DNA of 14,244 bases from Ectocarpus siliculosus (Eukaryota; Sar; Phaeophyceae; Ectocarpales; Ectocarpaceae). Positions 1 through 10,200 of this stretch are shown here, in pieces. The notes under the pieces were generated by a model. The model was not told where the DNA came from and ran no database searches. It saw only the letters and a program-made list of their open reading frames with translations. The position numbers were made by a program, and so were the translations under genes. The stretch's first letter is position 1. Each line of letters opens with the position of its first letter. The stretch spans positions 557,564-571,807 of the forward strand of contig FN648938.1 in the NCBI GenBank assembly GCA_000310025.1. Direction: 5' to 3'.

Positions 1-187
1 GGACGGAGCACGCCGGGTTCTCACCGGACCAGGCTCTCACATCACCAAGCGCGAAGCGCCGTGAGGTATTTGGCGAGTCGCATGAAGGGTGAGCTGCATC
101 CTGCTAAGGGTGTTCGGCATCTTGTGCTTACTTCCTTGCGTACGGATGACAGCTACGTATGACTTAATTTATTTTCTGGTGCTTTCA
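1..187. repeat. 187-bp direct repeat, copy 1 (cut by window edge)
   Basis: It aligns without gaps to 11679-11865 with roughly ten substitutions. The match stops sharply at GCTTTCA, where a run of 12 G follows in this copy (188-199). Because it starts at base 1, the duplication may extend further left. Confidence 0.93.
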
Positions 188-861
188 GGGGGGGGGGGGA
201 TACAAAGATAAACCGTCTCCTGGTGGCAGGAACATCAGAAGCAATACAAAAAGAAGAAAAAAGAAGAAAAATGTGATCGGAGGAAAGTCGACCTGTCCAC
301 TCCATCTTTCAGGCAAGACCGCAGGAACACCACCATTGAAACGATCGCCCGCCACCTCAACAAGAGTTTCTGCCTTTAGTTCCCAAGCGCGTTTGATTTG
401 CGTGCGCGCGTGGAACTCTAGGGCGTGCCCCTCTGCCTCGGTAAACACGGAAGCCAAGGTCAGCCACGGACGAACGAAGACGCGCCAGGAACACCCACAC
501 ACGCAACCCAACGTCTCTGACTGAAACAAACAAAAAAAGTGGAGTCCCGGTTGTTGGGATACTGTCCCTCTTCCTGGCCACAGCCAGGCACGTCGATGAC
601 CGAAAGGCCCAAAAAAAAAAACAGTAGTAGAATCACTGCTCTGTGGTGCCCGGACCTAAATAAAAAATGCTGTGAGTTCATTGCTAGGTTATCCCGGACC
701 CAATTTTTCTGCGGCTAGAGATGAAAAGTGGTGTGTAAAACAAGCTTCGGCACCACGACGAAAAACCGAGCGCGTCCGTCTCGCGGCCAAGAAGCAGCAG
801 GCAGGCAGCAGACAGACAGCCGACGCCGCCGGAACACGGTTGGCGATTTCATGTGATTTGT
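188..861. other. Intronic sequence downstream of exon E; no gene recognised
   Basis: The region holds a 12-base G run, A-rich stretches and a good minus-strand acceptor-like site (GTTTGTTTCAG, about 522-532). The open stretch behind that site does not resemble the UGGT C-terminus, so no exon is called. No TKEPKL-like sequence, expected after NNP, was seen in any minus frame. Confidence 0.5.
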
Positions 862-1200
862 TACCTGAAGGGTGTTGCACGGGTCATCGATGGCCGAAAC
901 ATGATATAAAACTACAACTATGCTATGGTTACCTCGACTTGTAGGTCGATGGTCACAACCTGAGGGTTCTACGTCCTGTTCGCAACAAATTGACTGGTCT
1001 GTTCTATGGTTTCCTGGGGAGGTGGACGGTGGAAAAACGATTGACTATTCTATGAGTACCTGAGAGTTCAATCGACGGTCGATGTCTAAACACGAGTGAC
1101 TGTCACATGAATGCCCGAGGGTTTTGCTGCACAGGTCGATGGTCGAAACACGGTCGATTCTTTCTGTGAGTACCTGAGGGTTGTTGCACAGGTCGATGGT
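862..1200 (-). repeat. UGGT: Degenerate tandem repeat of the exon E end and splice donor
   Basis: On the minus strand, versions of ACCATCGACCTGTGCAACA followed by CCCTCAG|GTACTCA recur several times after the exon end. Donor-like boundaries are seen at 1174, 1060, 960, 933 and 865, with mutated ones at 1115 (GG|GC) and 1014. Spacing is irregular, roughly 46-59 bp between neighbouring copies where clear. The copy at 1060/1059 keeps CTCAG|GTACTCA, and the exon frame is open to it. The array was probably made by local duplication of exon-intron boundary sequence. Confidence 0.8.
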
Positions 1201-1278
1201 CTTCGCCTCGGCCTTGCTGCCGTCGCTGCACCAGGACTCGCACCACAGCCACTCCTGCGGCAGCGAAAAGATGGGCAC
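1174..1278 (-). CDS. UGGT: UGGT exon E
   Basis: This 105-bp exon, 35 codons, starts after TTTCTGGTAG and encodes [20 protein letters not shown] then [15 protein letters not shown]. It is placed to end at CCCTCAG|GTACTC, because known UGGTs continue from NNP into a different sequence. [12 protein letters not shown] and [10 protein letters not shown] are clear family motifs. The reading frame stays open past this donor for 38 more codons, up to a second copy of the same donor at 1060/1059, so a longer exon ending at 1060 is possible. Confidence 0.93.
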
Positions 1279-4200
1279 CTACCAGAAAGGAGAGAAAACG
1301 AGCAAGACAGTGCCGCACGAGCACGAGTCCCGATACAGCCAGCCATTGCAGCAAAAAAAAAAAGAGCAGGAGTCAGGTACACCATGCATGGCCGTTGCCA
1401 CAAGACGACAAGCTGAGGCACACAACTCTGTTCCGAAACATATAGGGCCATTCGAATATGTAACAAAGGTCACTAGATTTCCGGACGACGTCGTACACGC
1501 CAGAGTCAACGAACAGCCGTGCCGCGACTCCGACGTGAAAGAGTGAAAGGTGTGCAGTGGCAACCACCGCCCACGGCACACATCCGATGCTTGCCGTGAA
1601 CCAAGACTTGACTGGTGCGGGCTTCTTCTTGTCAAAGGGTGGGCACGAGGGCCAGGTCACTGCCGAGGCAAGTGCGCGCCTTGTAATTTTTTGGGTTCCC
1701 GCCACAACACGGAGGCACATGCGAGACGCAAAGGCAAAATAACTCCAAGCAAGAAGACATAGTACTTAGTGCTGCCGGAGGAAAAGAGAGCAAACACAAA
1801 AGCACGATCAACCTCCAAAAAAAAAGAAAAAAAGGCTTCGGCTTCAGGGTCGGGAAACCCGAGGGAGGAAGGAAACACCCAAAAGAGGCGAGACACCCAC
1901 TCTCCTTGTACGTTATTACAACGACATTAGTCTATTCACCTTTGTGTCGTCAGGTTGTGAGCACATTTCGCACGAGTGCATCGCTTCGCGTGTGTTGTGA
2001 TTAGAGTCCCTGGTTGTGATTAGACTATGTCTGTCTGTAGGCCGGTGCCATTGCTGCCACTACCCCTCTCCCGCCTGCACGACTACGAGCACACACACAC
2101 ACACACACACACCCTTGACCGATCGGGTCTTCAAATACGATCTCAAGCTACCGCACTTCCGGCGGCAAGGGGTGTTTCGTAAAACATTTCCCAGATGTTT
2201 TTGCGATTGTTAGCGCCTGCTGGTATCATGACCGATTGGGTCTCAAAAATACGATCTCGTGCTGGCGCACTTCCGGCAGCACGGGGTGTTTCGTAAAATA
2301 TATATCCCAGATGTTATTGTGATTGTTAGCGCCTTCTGGCATCATCATTGACAATACCAAAGTGAAAATAAGGTTTAATAGACAAAAATAAGCCGAGTAT
2401 CCATGCGAAAGCGCTGATATTAAAACATCCGTATTTTCTCCCACTCACAGTACAGATTAAGGTAAGGCTCCAACAACCCCCGTTCGACTGCTGTGGTTAT
2501 ATCTCGAACAGTTTATCTTTCAGTGATTGCACGTGCACACATTTGCACACATGTAATAGTCCCGGTTTCTCTCCGGGCTTGCAAATGTGAAAGCATTCCT
2601 GGTGTTTCTGTGGAAGTAGGAAAAGGCTCCGGTGCTGTGGTCCTCTGTAAAAAGGCTCCGGTGCTGTGGTTCTCTGTAATTGTGATTGACACCACCATGG
2701 AATCCCGCGCCAGAGGGCGTACAGCAGTGCGTTGCACACCATGACACGATGGGCGATATTCACAAGTTTGATTGCATACCATGATACATGCATACCACGG
2801 GCGGTATTCAGGAGCTTGTTCTCTCTTGGTGCCGATTTAACATTTCGCGCGCGCAGTGTAGAGCTCCCGTTGAATTGTTCATATTTAATCGCGGTCTACG
2901 GGGAGAGGGTGGGTACGGAATTCCGAAAAAAGCTCCCGTTCCCCATCCCGCCCCGGTGGTCTAGTTGGTATCCTCGAAACCTTCTACTAGAGGTCAGATC
3001 AGGGGTTCGAATCCCGGCGTAAGCGAGCTTTTCTTGCAAGTGAGTTTTTCTCTCGCTTCCGCTTCTGGCCTAGTGGATAGCGCTAGTTCGTGTGTACACA
3101 GAGGGAAGAGAGTGCTAAACTCTTCTCGCATTAAAAAGCGAAGGCAAAGTACCGCAGGAGGGGAGGGTAGAGAGAGGCTCTTCTGTGTGACCACGGGTTG
3201 GAGCAAACGGCACTAGTGCTGTGAGCGCTGATTTAAATGAAGTGAAGACAAAAAAAACAAAATCCCCGCACGTGTTCTTGGACGAGTCACACCCATGGTA
3301 GGGTTTCTTGCCGTTCAACCATCTGCAACCATCAGCAAGGTACACTGCTCAGTGTCTTGCCTCCTACTTGCGGATTGTCACCACCAATGGTTGCAATACT
3401 TCCCACCTACCAACACCTGTCCTACGCATCACCCCCCCTGTTGATGTCTGACGTGTGTGGTGGTTTGAAGAGAAAAAAGACGCAAAAAACGTCAGACGGT
3501 CTATTCGAGTCAAAGCCGGCGGTTTCCCGACAATGATCGCAATAATTGCTAGTCTCACATATTATATTAGAAACTTTCATAGACAGAGATGGTTTCGTCG
3601 GGTCATATTGTTGTTGCTGTTGTTGTTGTTATTGTTGTCTTTACATCAAAAAACCGTTCCGATCTCTCTCTACCCAGTACCTTCGTATGTCCGCACTGAT
3701 ACAACACTTGACGCGGTCGATTCCCGTGGTCACAGGTTAACTTACAGTAGAGCTCCCTGTTTAAGGCCGCATAGTGTGGAAGGTACAAACCGGCCTTAAA
3801 CAGGGTACCCGGCCTTACTGGAAACGGCCCTTGTTTAAGGCCGGTACAGGCCTTATACAGGAGTATGAATTCCTCAATAAGGCCGGTACCGGCCTTATTG
3901 AGGAATAGTGCAGCGCACTCAAGGCTATGCGGGAAGCGGGCCGGTTCAAACATGTCTGAAAGCCAGCAGGGGTGTACATCACTCACTCACAGTGCCACAG
4001 CGCCGCGTTGGATGTGCACCACATGGCACTGCTACGTATGTATGTACTGAATGACGACACAGCGTGTCAAATGATGTTTGCACGTTTCCAAATGTTATTA
4101 CCCGCCAATCTGTAACAACAACAGAAATTACCAAGTGCCTCCCTCTTGGTGACTACCCTACTGTACATTACTGTAACTGGTCAACATATATGTCGTGGTC

Positions 4201-7200
4201 CAAGTCACAAAACCAACCTAAACGACAGAAAAGCAGAGTGTCACGTGAAAATTAAAGACGTGAAAGTACGGACGGCAAGGACACCATAGAATGAAAAATA
4301 TTACTCACGAAGGGTCGACAAATATGCTGCTTACGTGCTGATGCTGCTCAGTTTGAGAGGACGTAGATACGCCACAAAAACCTACAACGATCTACATGTG
4401 TTGCACATTGTTAATATTTACCCGTCCAACAACGACGGCACACAAAAAAAAAAAAACACATCTTCTGCATGCAATAGCAACGGCACACGATGGTTGAAAA
4501 AACAAGAGTGTTCCTGCATACGATCAAGGGCGACCGACCGACCAAATTGGCAGACAAGACTCTGCCGTGACAGCTGTTGAAACTGATCTACAATACCGGA
4601 CCCGGGAAAGCCACTCAACTTACGCCCCCCCCCCCATGCGCCTATCGAGTTTACAAAAATTGCCTCATGTCCGTCTGCCTCCCTGGTTTCCAAGTATGTG
4701 CTGCGATCGTCGCCATCTTGGCCTTCTGCAGATGGAAAGCGGCGTCATGGTTGCCGCTTTCCTCTGCTGCCATTTCCAGAGCCCCGAAGTGCGACGACAC
4801 TGCCGCGTACGGCGGTGGTGCCATACGAGCCGTGGGTTCCTCCGTCGCTTCGTCGTCCGAGCTCTCCTCCGCGAGAAGCGTGCCCTCGAGCAGCTGCGTC
4901 ATCTCGTCCACCGCGTCCTGCTGCATGGCTTCCACCACATCCGGCTGGTCCTCCACCGTCGCCCACACTTCAGCCGCTCGCACAGCGGCGGCATTGGCAG
5001 GCTCTCCGACAGTGATACCCAGGGTGGCCAACAGTTCTGTCAACTCCGTGTCAACACCGCAGGACCGCTCCTGTGCTTCATGCACCCGTGAGCTCATGCT
5101 GGTGAGGGTCTCTGCGAGAAGGTCCACCGGCTCCTTGTCTGCACGCCCCTGCACTGGCCCTCCCGCAGGGCCCGCCGAGCTGCTTTGCCTCTGTTTCCCG
5201 TGCACGGTCGTCAGCGCAGCCTCCATCTCTTCCAGGAGGGTCTTGGCCTTCACGAAGCACCTGGTGGACGGGACGCGGGAAGAGCAGCGACACAAACGCA
5301 GTAGAGATTGTGAGCGTCGGGCACCAGCAACGAGGATACATTGCGGCGAACGAGTTGTCGAGCGATGTCAAATTATTTCGTATTTTCTACAGCGACACGT
5401 ACATATTAGCAGCAAGCCCTGCGAAGGCACACAACTAAAAAAATGCAACACCGGGTTCTAACTTTGAAGACGGAAAAAACGGACAGCACTTGAACTATTT
5501 TGAAGCAATACCTGGCGATCGTCCTGGGGGTGATGCTGGCCCAGGCGGTCTTGAGAAGATCTGCCGCGTCCAGCACGTGGGGGTGATTTCCCTCCGCCAA
5601 GCCCTTGGTCCCAGCCACCATCTTAGGCTTCTTGGCCTCGGCGCGCAGTGCATCAGCCACGAGCATGGTTGACACCTTGACGTCGAGTAGCTCCCTCCTG
5701 TAGATCACCTTGGTGGCCGCGATGATCCCCATGTCCATGGGCTGGTGTACGCTGGTGCAGTTCGGTGGGTACGTCACCACCGTCACCTGCCCGACAGGAT
5801 CCACCAGATCACCGTGCGACGAGCAGCCGTCCATGAGCAGCAGCACAGGCTCGTGGCTCCAGCGCCGAATGAAGGGTAGGAAAAGACCTCCTGCCACCAC
5901 TTCTTGAAGGTCGGCCCATCACACCACGCGTTGGCTTGCGTAAAGTACTTCAGAGGGCTTTTCCGGCGCCTGAAGCAGCGCGGATTCTTGGCCGTGCCGA
6001 TGATCGCCATTGGCACTTTCGCAGTGCCACTGGTATTGGCGCACATGATCGCAGATATTCGATCCTTGAACTCCATGTTCTTGCAACCTCTCGTTGTCTT
6101 CCGATCCTCGAACGCGGCGAGGTACGTCGTCCTCGCTATGAGCTTCCACTGGATGCCGGTCTCGTCGACGTTGAAGATGTTCCTCGCCGGGTACTTCTCG
6201 CAAGCGGCACGGACCTCCTCCATGCCCTCTTCGATGAGCTCGTGGTTGACGCTGCCGGCCGTCCCATGAAGTGTTCGGCTGTGGAGGTCGTTGCGCTTCA
6301 CGAAGTTCTTGCCCCACTTGTCGCCAGCCTTGAAGTCCTCGAGCCTCTTCCTCACCGAATCAGTCGTCTTTGCCGAGCCCAACAGGGTGGCCTTGGCAGA
6401 GCGACCGAACGATCGGATGACGTGGCCGGTGACAGTGTACTTCGCCAGCCGAGCCTTTTCGACGAGGTCCAGAACTAGAGCATCCAACTATGCATTCAGG
6501 AGCAAGCAGCAAAGGGTTCAAATCGCGTGCACGAGTTAGAACATCACCTTTTTCAAACACGAGTCGTATCGACACACTATTGCTGTGCAACAGAACGCAT
6601 GTATCACAAATTTACGCACCAGTACCAAAGTACACGCACGCACGCAAGAGAATTACATATGTAGGACAGTTGAAGTCCGGCGACCCCCGCCAAAGCTAAG
6701 ATGCAGGTTAACGACAAAATATACAGGCGGGCAATCCTACGCACAAATGCATGTGAGTGTACGTGTGCTTCAATCTTAGTTGGTTTGAAATTGTGTGCGC
6801 CTTTGTTGTGTAGGTGGTGCATCAGATGCGTTTACAGCAGTCATTCGAGATGTAGCCAGCCAGTGCAAGCTGACCGCGTAATTCACGATCTCAACGTATA
6901 AAATGAGACTTTGGGGGGGGGCGCTACACACATCAAGCACTGCGGTATTTTTTTGAACATGTGCGATACGAGTGGAATATACCAAACAGCAGGCTGCGGA
7001 ACAAAAGCAAACATTGAACAGAGAGCAACATGAATACCTCTGGGAAATCCCCCGCCCGAAGGTTCTTCCTGGTGGTGGCGCTGCTGCGGGTTTGGGCGGT
7101 CTGCTGCTCGATCTTAGCCCGCTCGGCCTTGACGGTGCGCACCGTTCGCTCCCCGCAGTTGAACTGCTCTGCGATCGACTTCTGCGTCCTATTTGCCCTC

Positions 7201-10200
7201 GTCCAGCAGGCGGAGGATCTCCATCTTGGTGCCGATGTTCAGCCGCGTGCGCGAACCTGTCATGTCAGGGTGGTTGGCTGGTTTCGTCTTTTTCGGTCCT
7301 GCTGTGCCTCCGCCCTCCGTGGCTGACCCTTTGCGCTTGCCCTTGCCAACTTTCCAGGCATCGCTGGTGGCTTGCTTTTGCTTGGAGGCAATGCATGAAA
7401 CGCAGATGCGGGCGGTTTCGTACTCCCCATCTTGGTCGCGTTCCCCACACACTCCGTGCAGTCGCCCACCACACCCTCCCCGACATTCGTGGCCGTGAGG
7501 GGCTACTGGCGTCTTCTCTGGTAGAGTGCACAGCTCACCAGCCGCACAAGGCATGTATGCCCCTACTGGTTGGGTCGGTAGGGGTACGCTAGGTTGTTGT
7601 GTGTTGTGTGTGTGGAGATGTCGAGAGCTGCTGTGTTGTGGCTTGAAAATAATGCGGCCGAACCTGCGTGCGTCACCCCAAAACCGGCCTTAAATAGGGT
7701 GGGAGGAGGTTCCAACAGGTCTTAAATAGGGACCATCCCTTTTTAAGGCCTGTGCGGCCATAAATAGGGACCATTCCTTTTTAAGGCCTGTGCGGCCTTA
7801 CAAAGGAAGGCATTTGGGGCAGGCGATTTCACCGGCCTTAAACAGGGCCACCGGCCTTAAATTTGCGGCCTTAAACAGGGACCTCTACTGTACCCTAAAA
7901 AGGTACACTGTAATAAACTGGCCCCGAGGGGTCCGCAAGTCAATAGAAATCAACGACAGATATTCTGGAGTCCTCCGCTCCCTCTGGGCGCTATGCGAGG
8001 TAACAACTGAGACAAGGAGTCAGCATCACGGGCCAGAGAGAAAGAGGAACACCCCCTTGGTTCAATCTTGGTGCTTCACACGCAAGCAGAGACAAGGCCA
8101 TGTGACACAGAAAAAGAGAGAAAAAAGACCGACAAAGAGAAAAAAGAGAAAAAGAGAAACAAAATAAAATAAAAGGAACGAGAAAAAAAACGAAAAAGAG
8201 CGAGGACAAAAAGGAACCATGCCGAAAATAACAAGAAATAAGAAACAGAAAAAGGCACAAGGTGGAGAGACCACTACGAACAAGCAACAAGCAAACATGG
8301 CCACCAACCAGCAATACATGGAAAAGGCACGTCATCACTAGTGGGGGGTTGGTGCGATGGTGCAGCGTTGGGGGGGGGGGGGGAATGGCTAAAAAAAATT
8401 CAATCCGGCACGCATAAAAAAAAAGTCCCAACGGCTATCCCTGTTGGCCTGGTTCTGTGGTTTCCAGAATAATTACTGCTGTCCTTCCACAAGAGTTGGC
8501 CTAAAGATGAATCTTCGCGGTTTCAAGGTATTGAGCGACCTATTGAGGTGTTGGAACTACATGCCTCCTGTTTCAAACCGTGTCTGAACCAGGTGCTAGG
8601 TAGCGTATTGAGTGACACGAGCCCATCTAACTCAGGCAGTTGAAGATACAGTCCTTACCAATAGCAAGCCAATGAATGATAAGGGTCTCGCCATCCGACG
8701 CAATTTTAGGGCGTCCACACCGAAAGGCTTGCGTTCCCACAAGAGCTTCATGTACAGAACACGCTGTCTCACCTACAAAACAGTATGACATGACAACATG
8801 AAACTGATCGGAGCTTCATGGTGCCGTGAAAGGGAACACGGTATGGTATTGGCTATGTACAATGCAGGTCTCCCGCAACACTACTGCCTGTCTCCATGCA
8901 GCCCTTTAGTCTGCTTCCACTTCGAGTGAATGTTGGATGACGACTGAGCAATAGAACAACGGGCGCGTGCTTCTGATGATCCCCTACTCATCTCAACCAC
9001 CGTTACGGCGAGGAGCCCGGGTGGAGGGGCAAGATTAGCGCTTAGATATCTCTTTGCTACTTGCTGTGATACTTCGAACTTCATGTTTTCGAGCAAAAAT
9101 GACATCTATCTGCTGTTGTCTGCCACAAGCTGACAAAATGTGCTTGTGACGCCTCGCACACCAAGGTCAAAACAATCATCCTCTTACGAATATCTCGTCC
9201 CTAACCGTCCTTCCTTTGTCTTGGTCACTTCGTCACATGGTCCGAGGGCATCACCCCCCCCACTTTCCTTCCACTACTCTGTACTCTCCTCGTGTACCGA
9301 AACAACGGTGTGCAAAAGAACATTAAACTAACAACAAACTTCCGATCTGATGTGCTGCAAGTGGTGGTTGTCACCCATGTTTAAAAAGATATGACCTGGG
9401 AGTAGAACGCCTTGTGGAGACCTACAGACACGTACAGAGAGGACGAAATGAGTCTGATTGTTGTCCTCTGCTCGGCCGGATGGGTAACATTTTTTTCTTG
9501 CGCTTCGTCTGGTGGTGGTTTGGAAGTCCACGGAAGGACATGCACAGCAGTCGTCACAATCTACAATAGCCTGGACCTTACCGTAAGCCATTGCAGTCAG
9601 CCCTTGCGTACTACTGTGGGTAGATCAAACGATACGTATTCGGAGAGCAACCGACGACAAGGTTCCAACGCTGCCGACATTTTTCGGCACCGCCGCCACT
9701 ACTCTCCAGTCGTAATCGAGCTCTGAAAATCGGTCCAGAACGTGTGATATATCATGCCACCAATGCATATATACGGTATGACAACGTAAGCAATGTCGTC
9801 GTCGACGCCAACAAGAACACAGGCTTCTCTCTCCGCGAGAAGGGGACACAGGTCGTGGGCGTGCTTTGTTAACAACTAGCGGGGGCTATTGTAGCAGTTC
9901 CCCTCTTGAGGGTTGGCAAGGAGTGACGTCAGGCCCAAAAGGGAGAGAAGGGAGAGGGTAGGGAAAGTCCGAACACCTCCCGTTCCCCATCCCCGCAGGT
10001 GGCTTTCTAAGAGTCATATCCATGGCAAGGTTTCTTGCCATCAGCAAGAAACTCCGTTCAGATCGTGTCTTGATCGTAATTTTGCATGTGCACCAACGGT
10101 TGCAACACGTCCACATCTGCCTTCCGCATACGCACGTTATTGCGTAAGCAAACATAGCATGGAATCGATAGGATCTTGGGGGGTTCGGGTAGCTTGGGCT

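Larger units (their letters stand above)
3745..7890 (-). mobile_element. pogo/Tigger-like DNA transposon (Tc1/mariner superfamily)
   Basis: The 4146-bp element has terminal inverted repeats of 27 bp at 3745-3771 and 7864-7890, beginning CAGTAGAG and ending TTAAGGCCGCA, with 26 of 27 positions matching (C/G difference at position 9). It is flanked on both sides by TA (3743-3744 and 7891-7892), the target duplication of this superfamily, and CAGTA is a usual start for pogo-type ends. Inside are subterminal GGCCTTAAACAGGG-type repeats at both ends and one transposase gene with CENP-B-like DNA-binding and DDE parts. It lies in the long UGGT intron in the same orientation as the host gene. Confidence 0.94.

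Noticed and set aside
185-529. Minus-strand open frame behind a good acceptor-like site, as a possible last UGGT exon
   Set aside because: The sequence does not resemble the UGGT C-terminus, runs into low-complexity codons and ends in the G-run region.
2324-2723. Possible MITE with ends TGTTAGCGCCTTCTGGC and GCGCCAGAGGGCGTACA
   Set aside because: The ends match only partly, no target duplication was seen, and the left end also occurs in the upstream tandem copy.
2951-3022. Functional tRNA gene
   Set aside because: A and B boxes are present, but the acceptor stem does not pair and the T stem is broken; it fits a SINE head better.
4577-5461. 294-residue plus-strand open frame
   Set aside because: It is the shadow of transposase exon 3 on the opposite strand; the minus frame has the family sequence and splice sites.
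5936-6478. 180-residue plus-strand open frame
   Set aside because: It is antisense to the DDE core and has no recognisable domain.
6512-6523. B-box-like GGTTCAAATCG in transposase intron 1
   Set aside because: There is no A box at the required distance and no tRNA fold.
7990-8431. 146-residue minus-strand Phe/Leu/Ser-rich open frame resembling a membrane protein
   Set aside because: It is a translation of the pyrimidine-rich complement of the polypurine tract.
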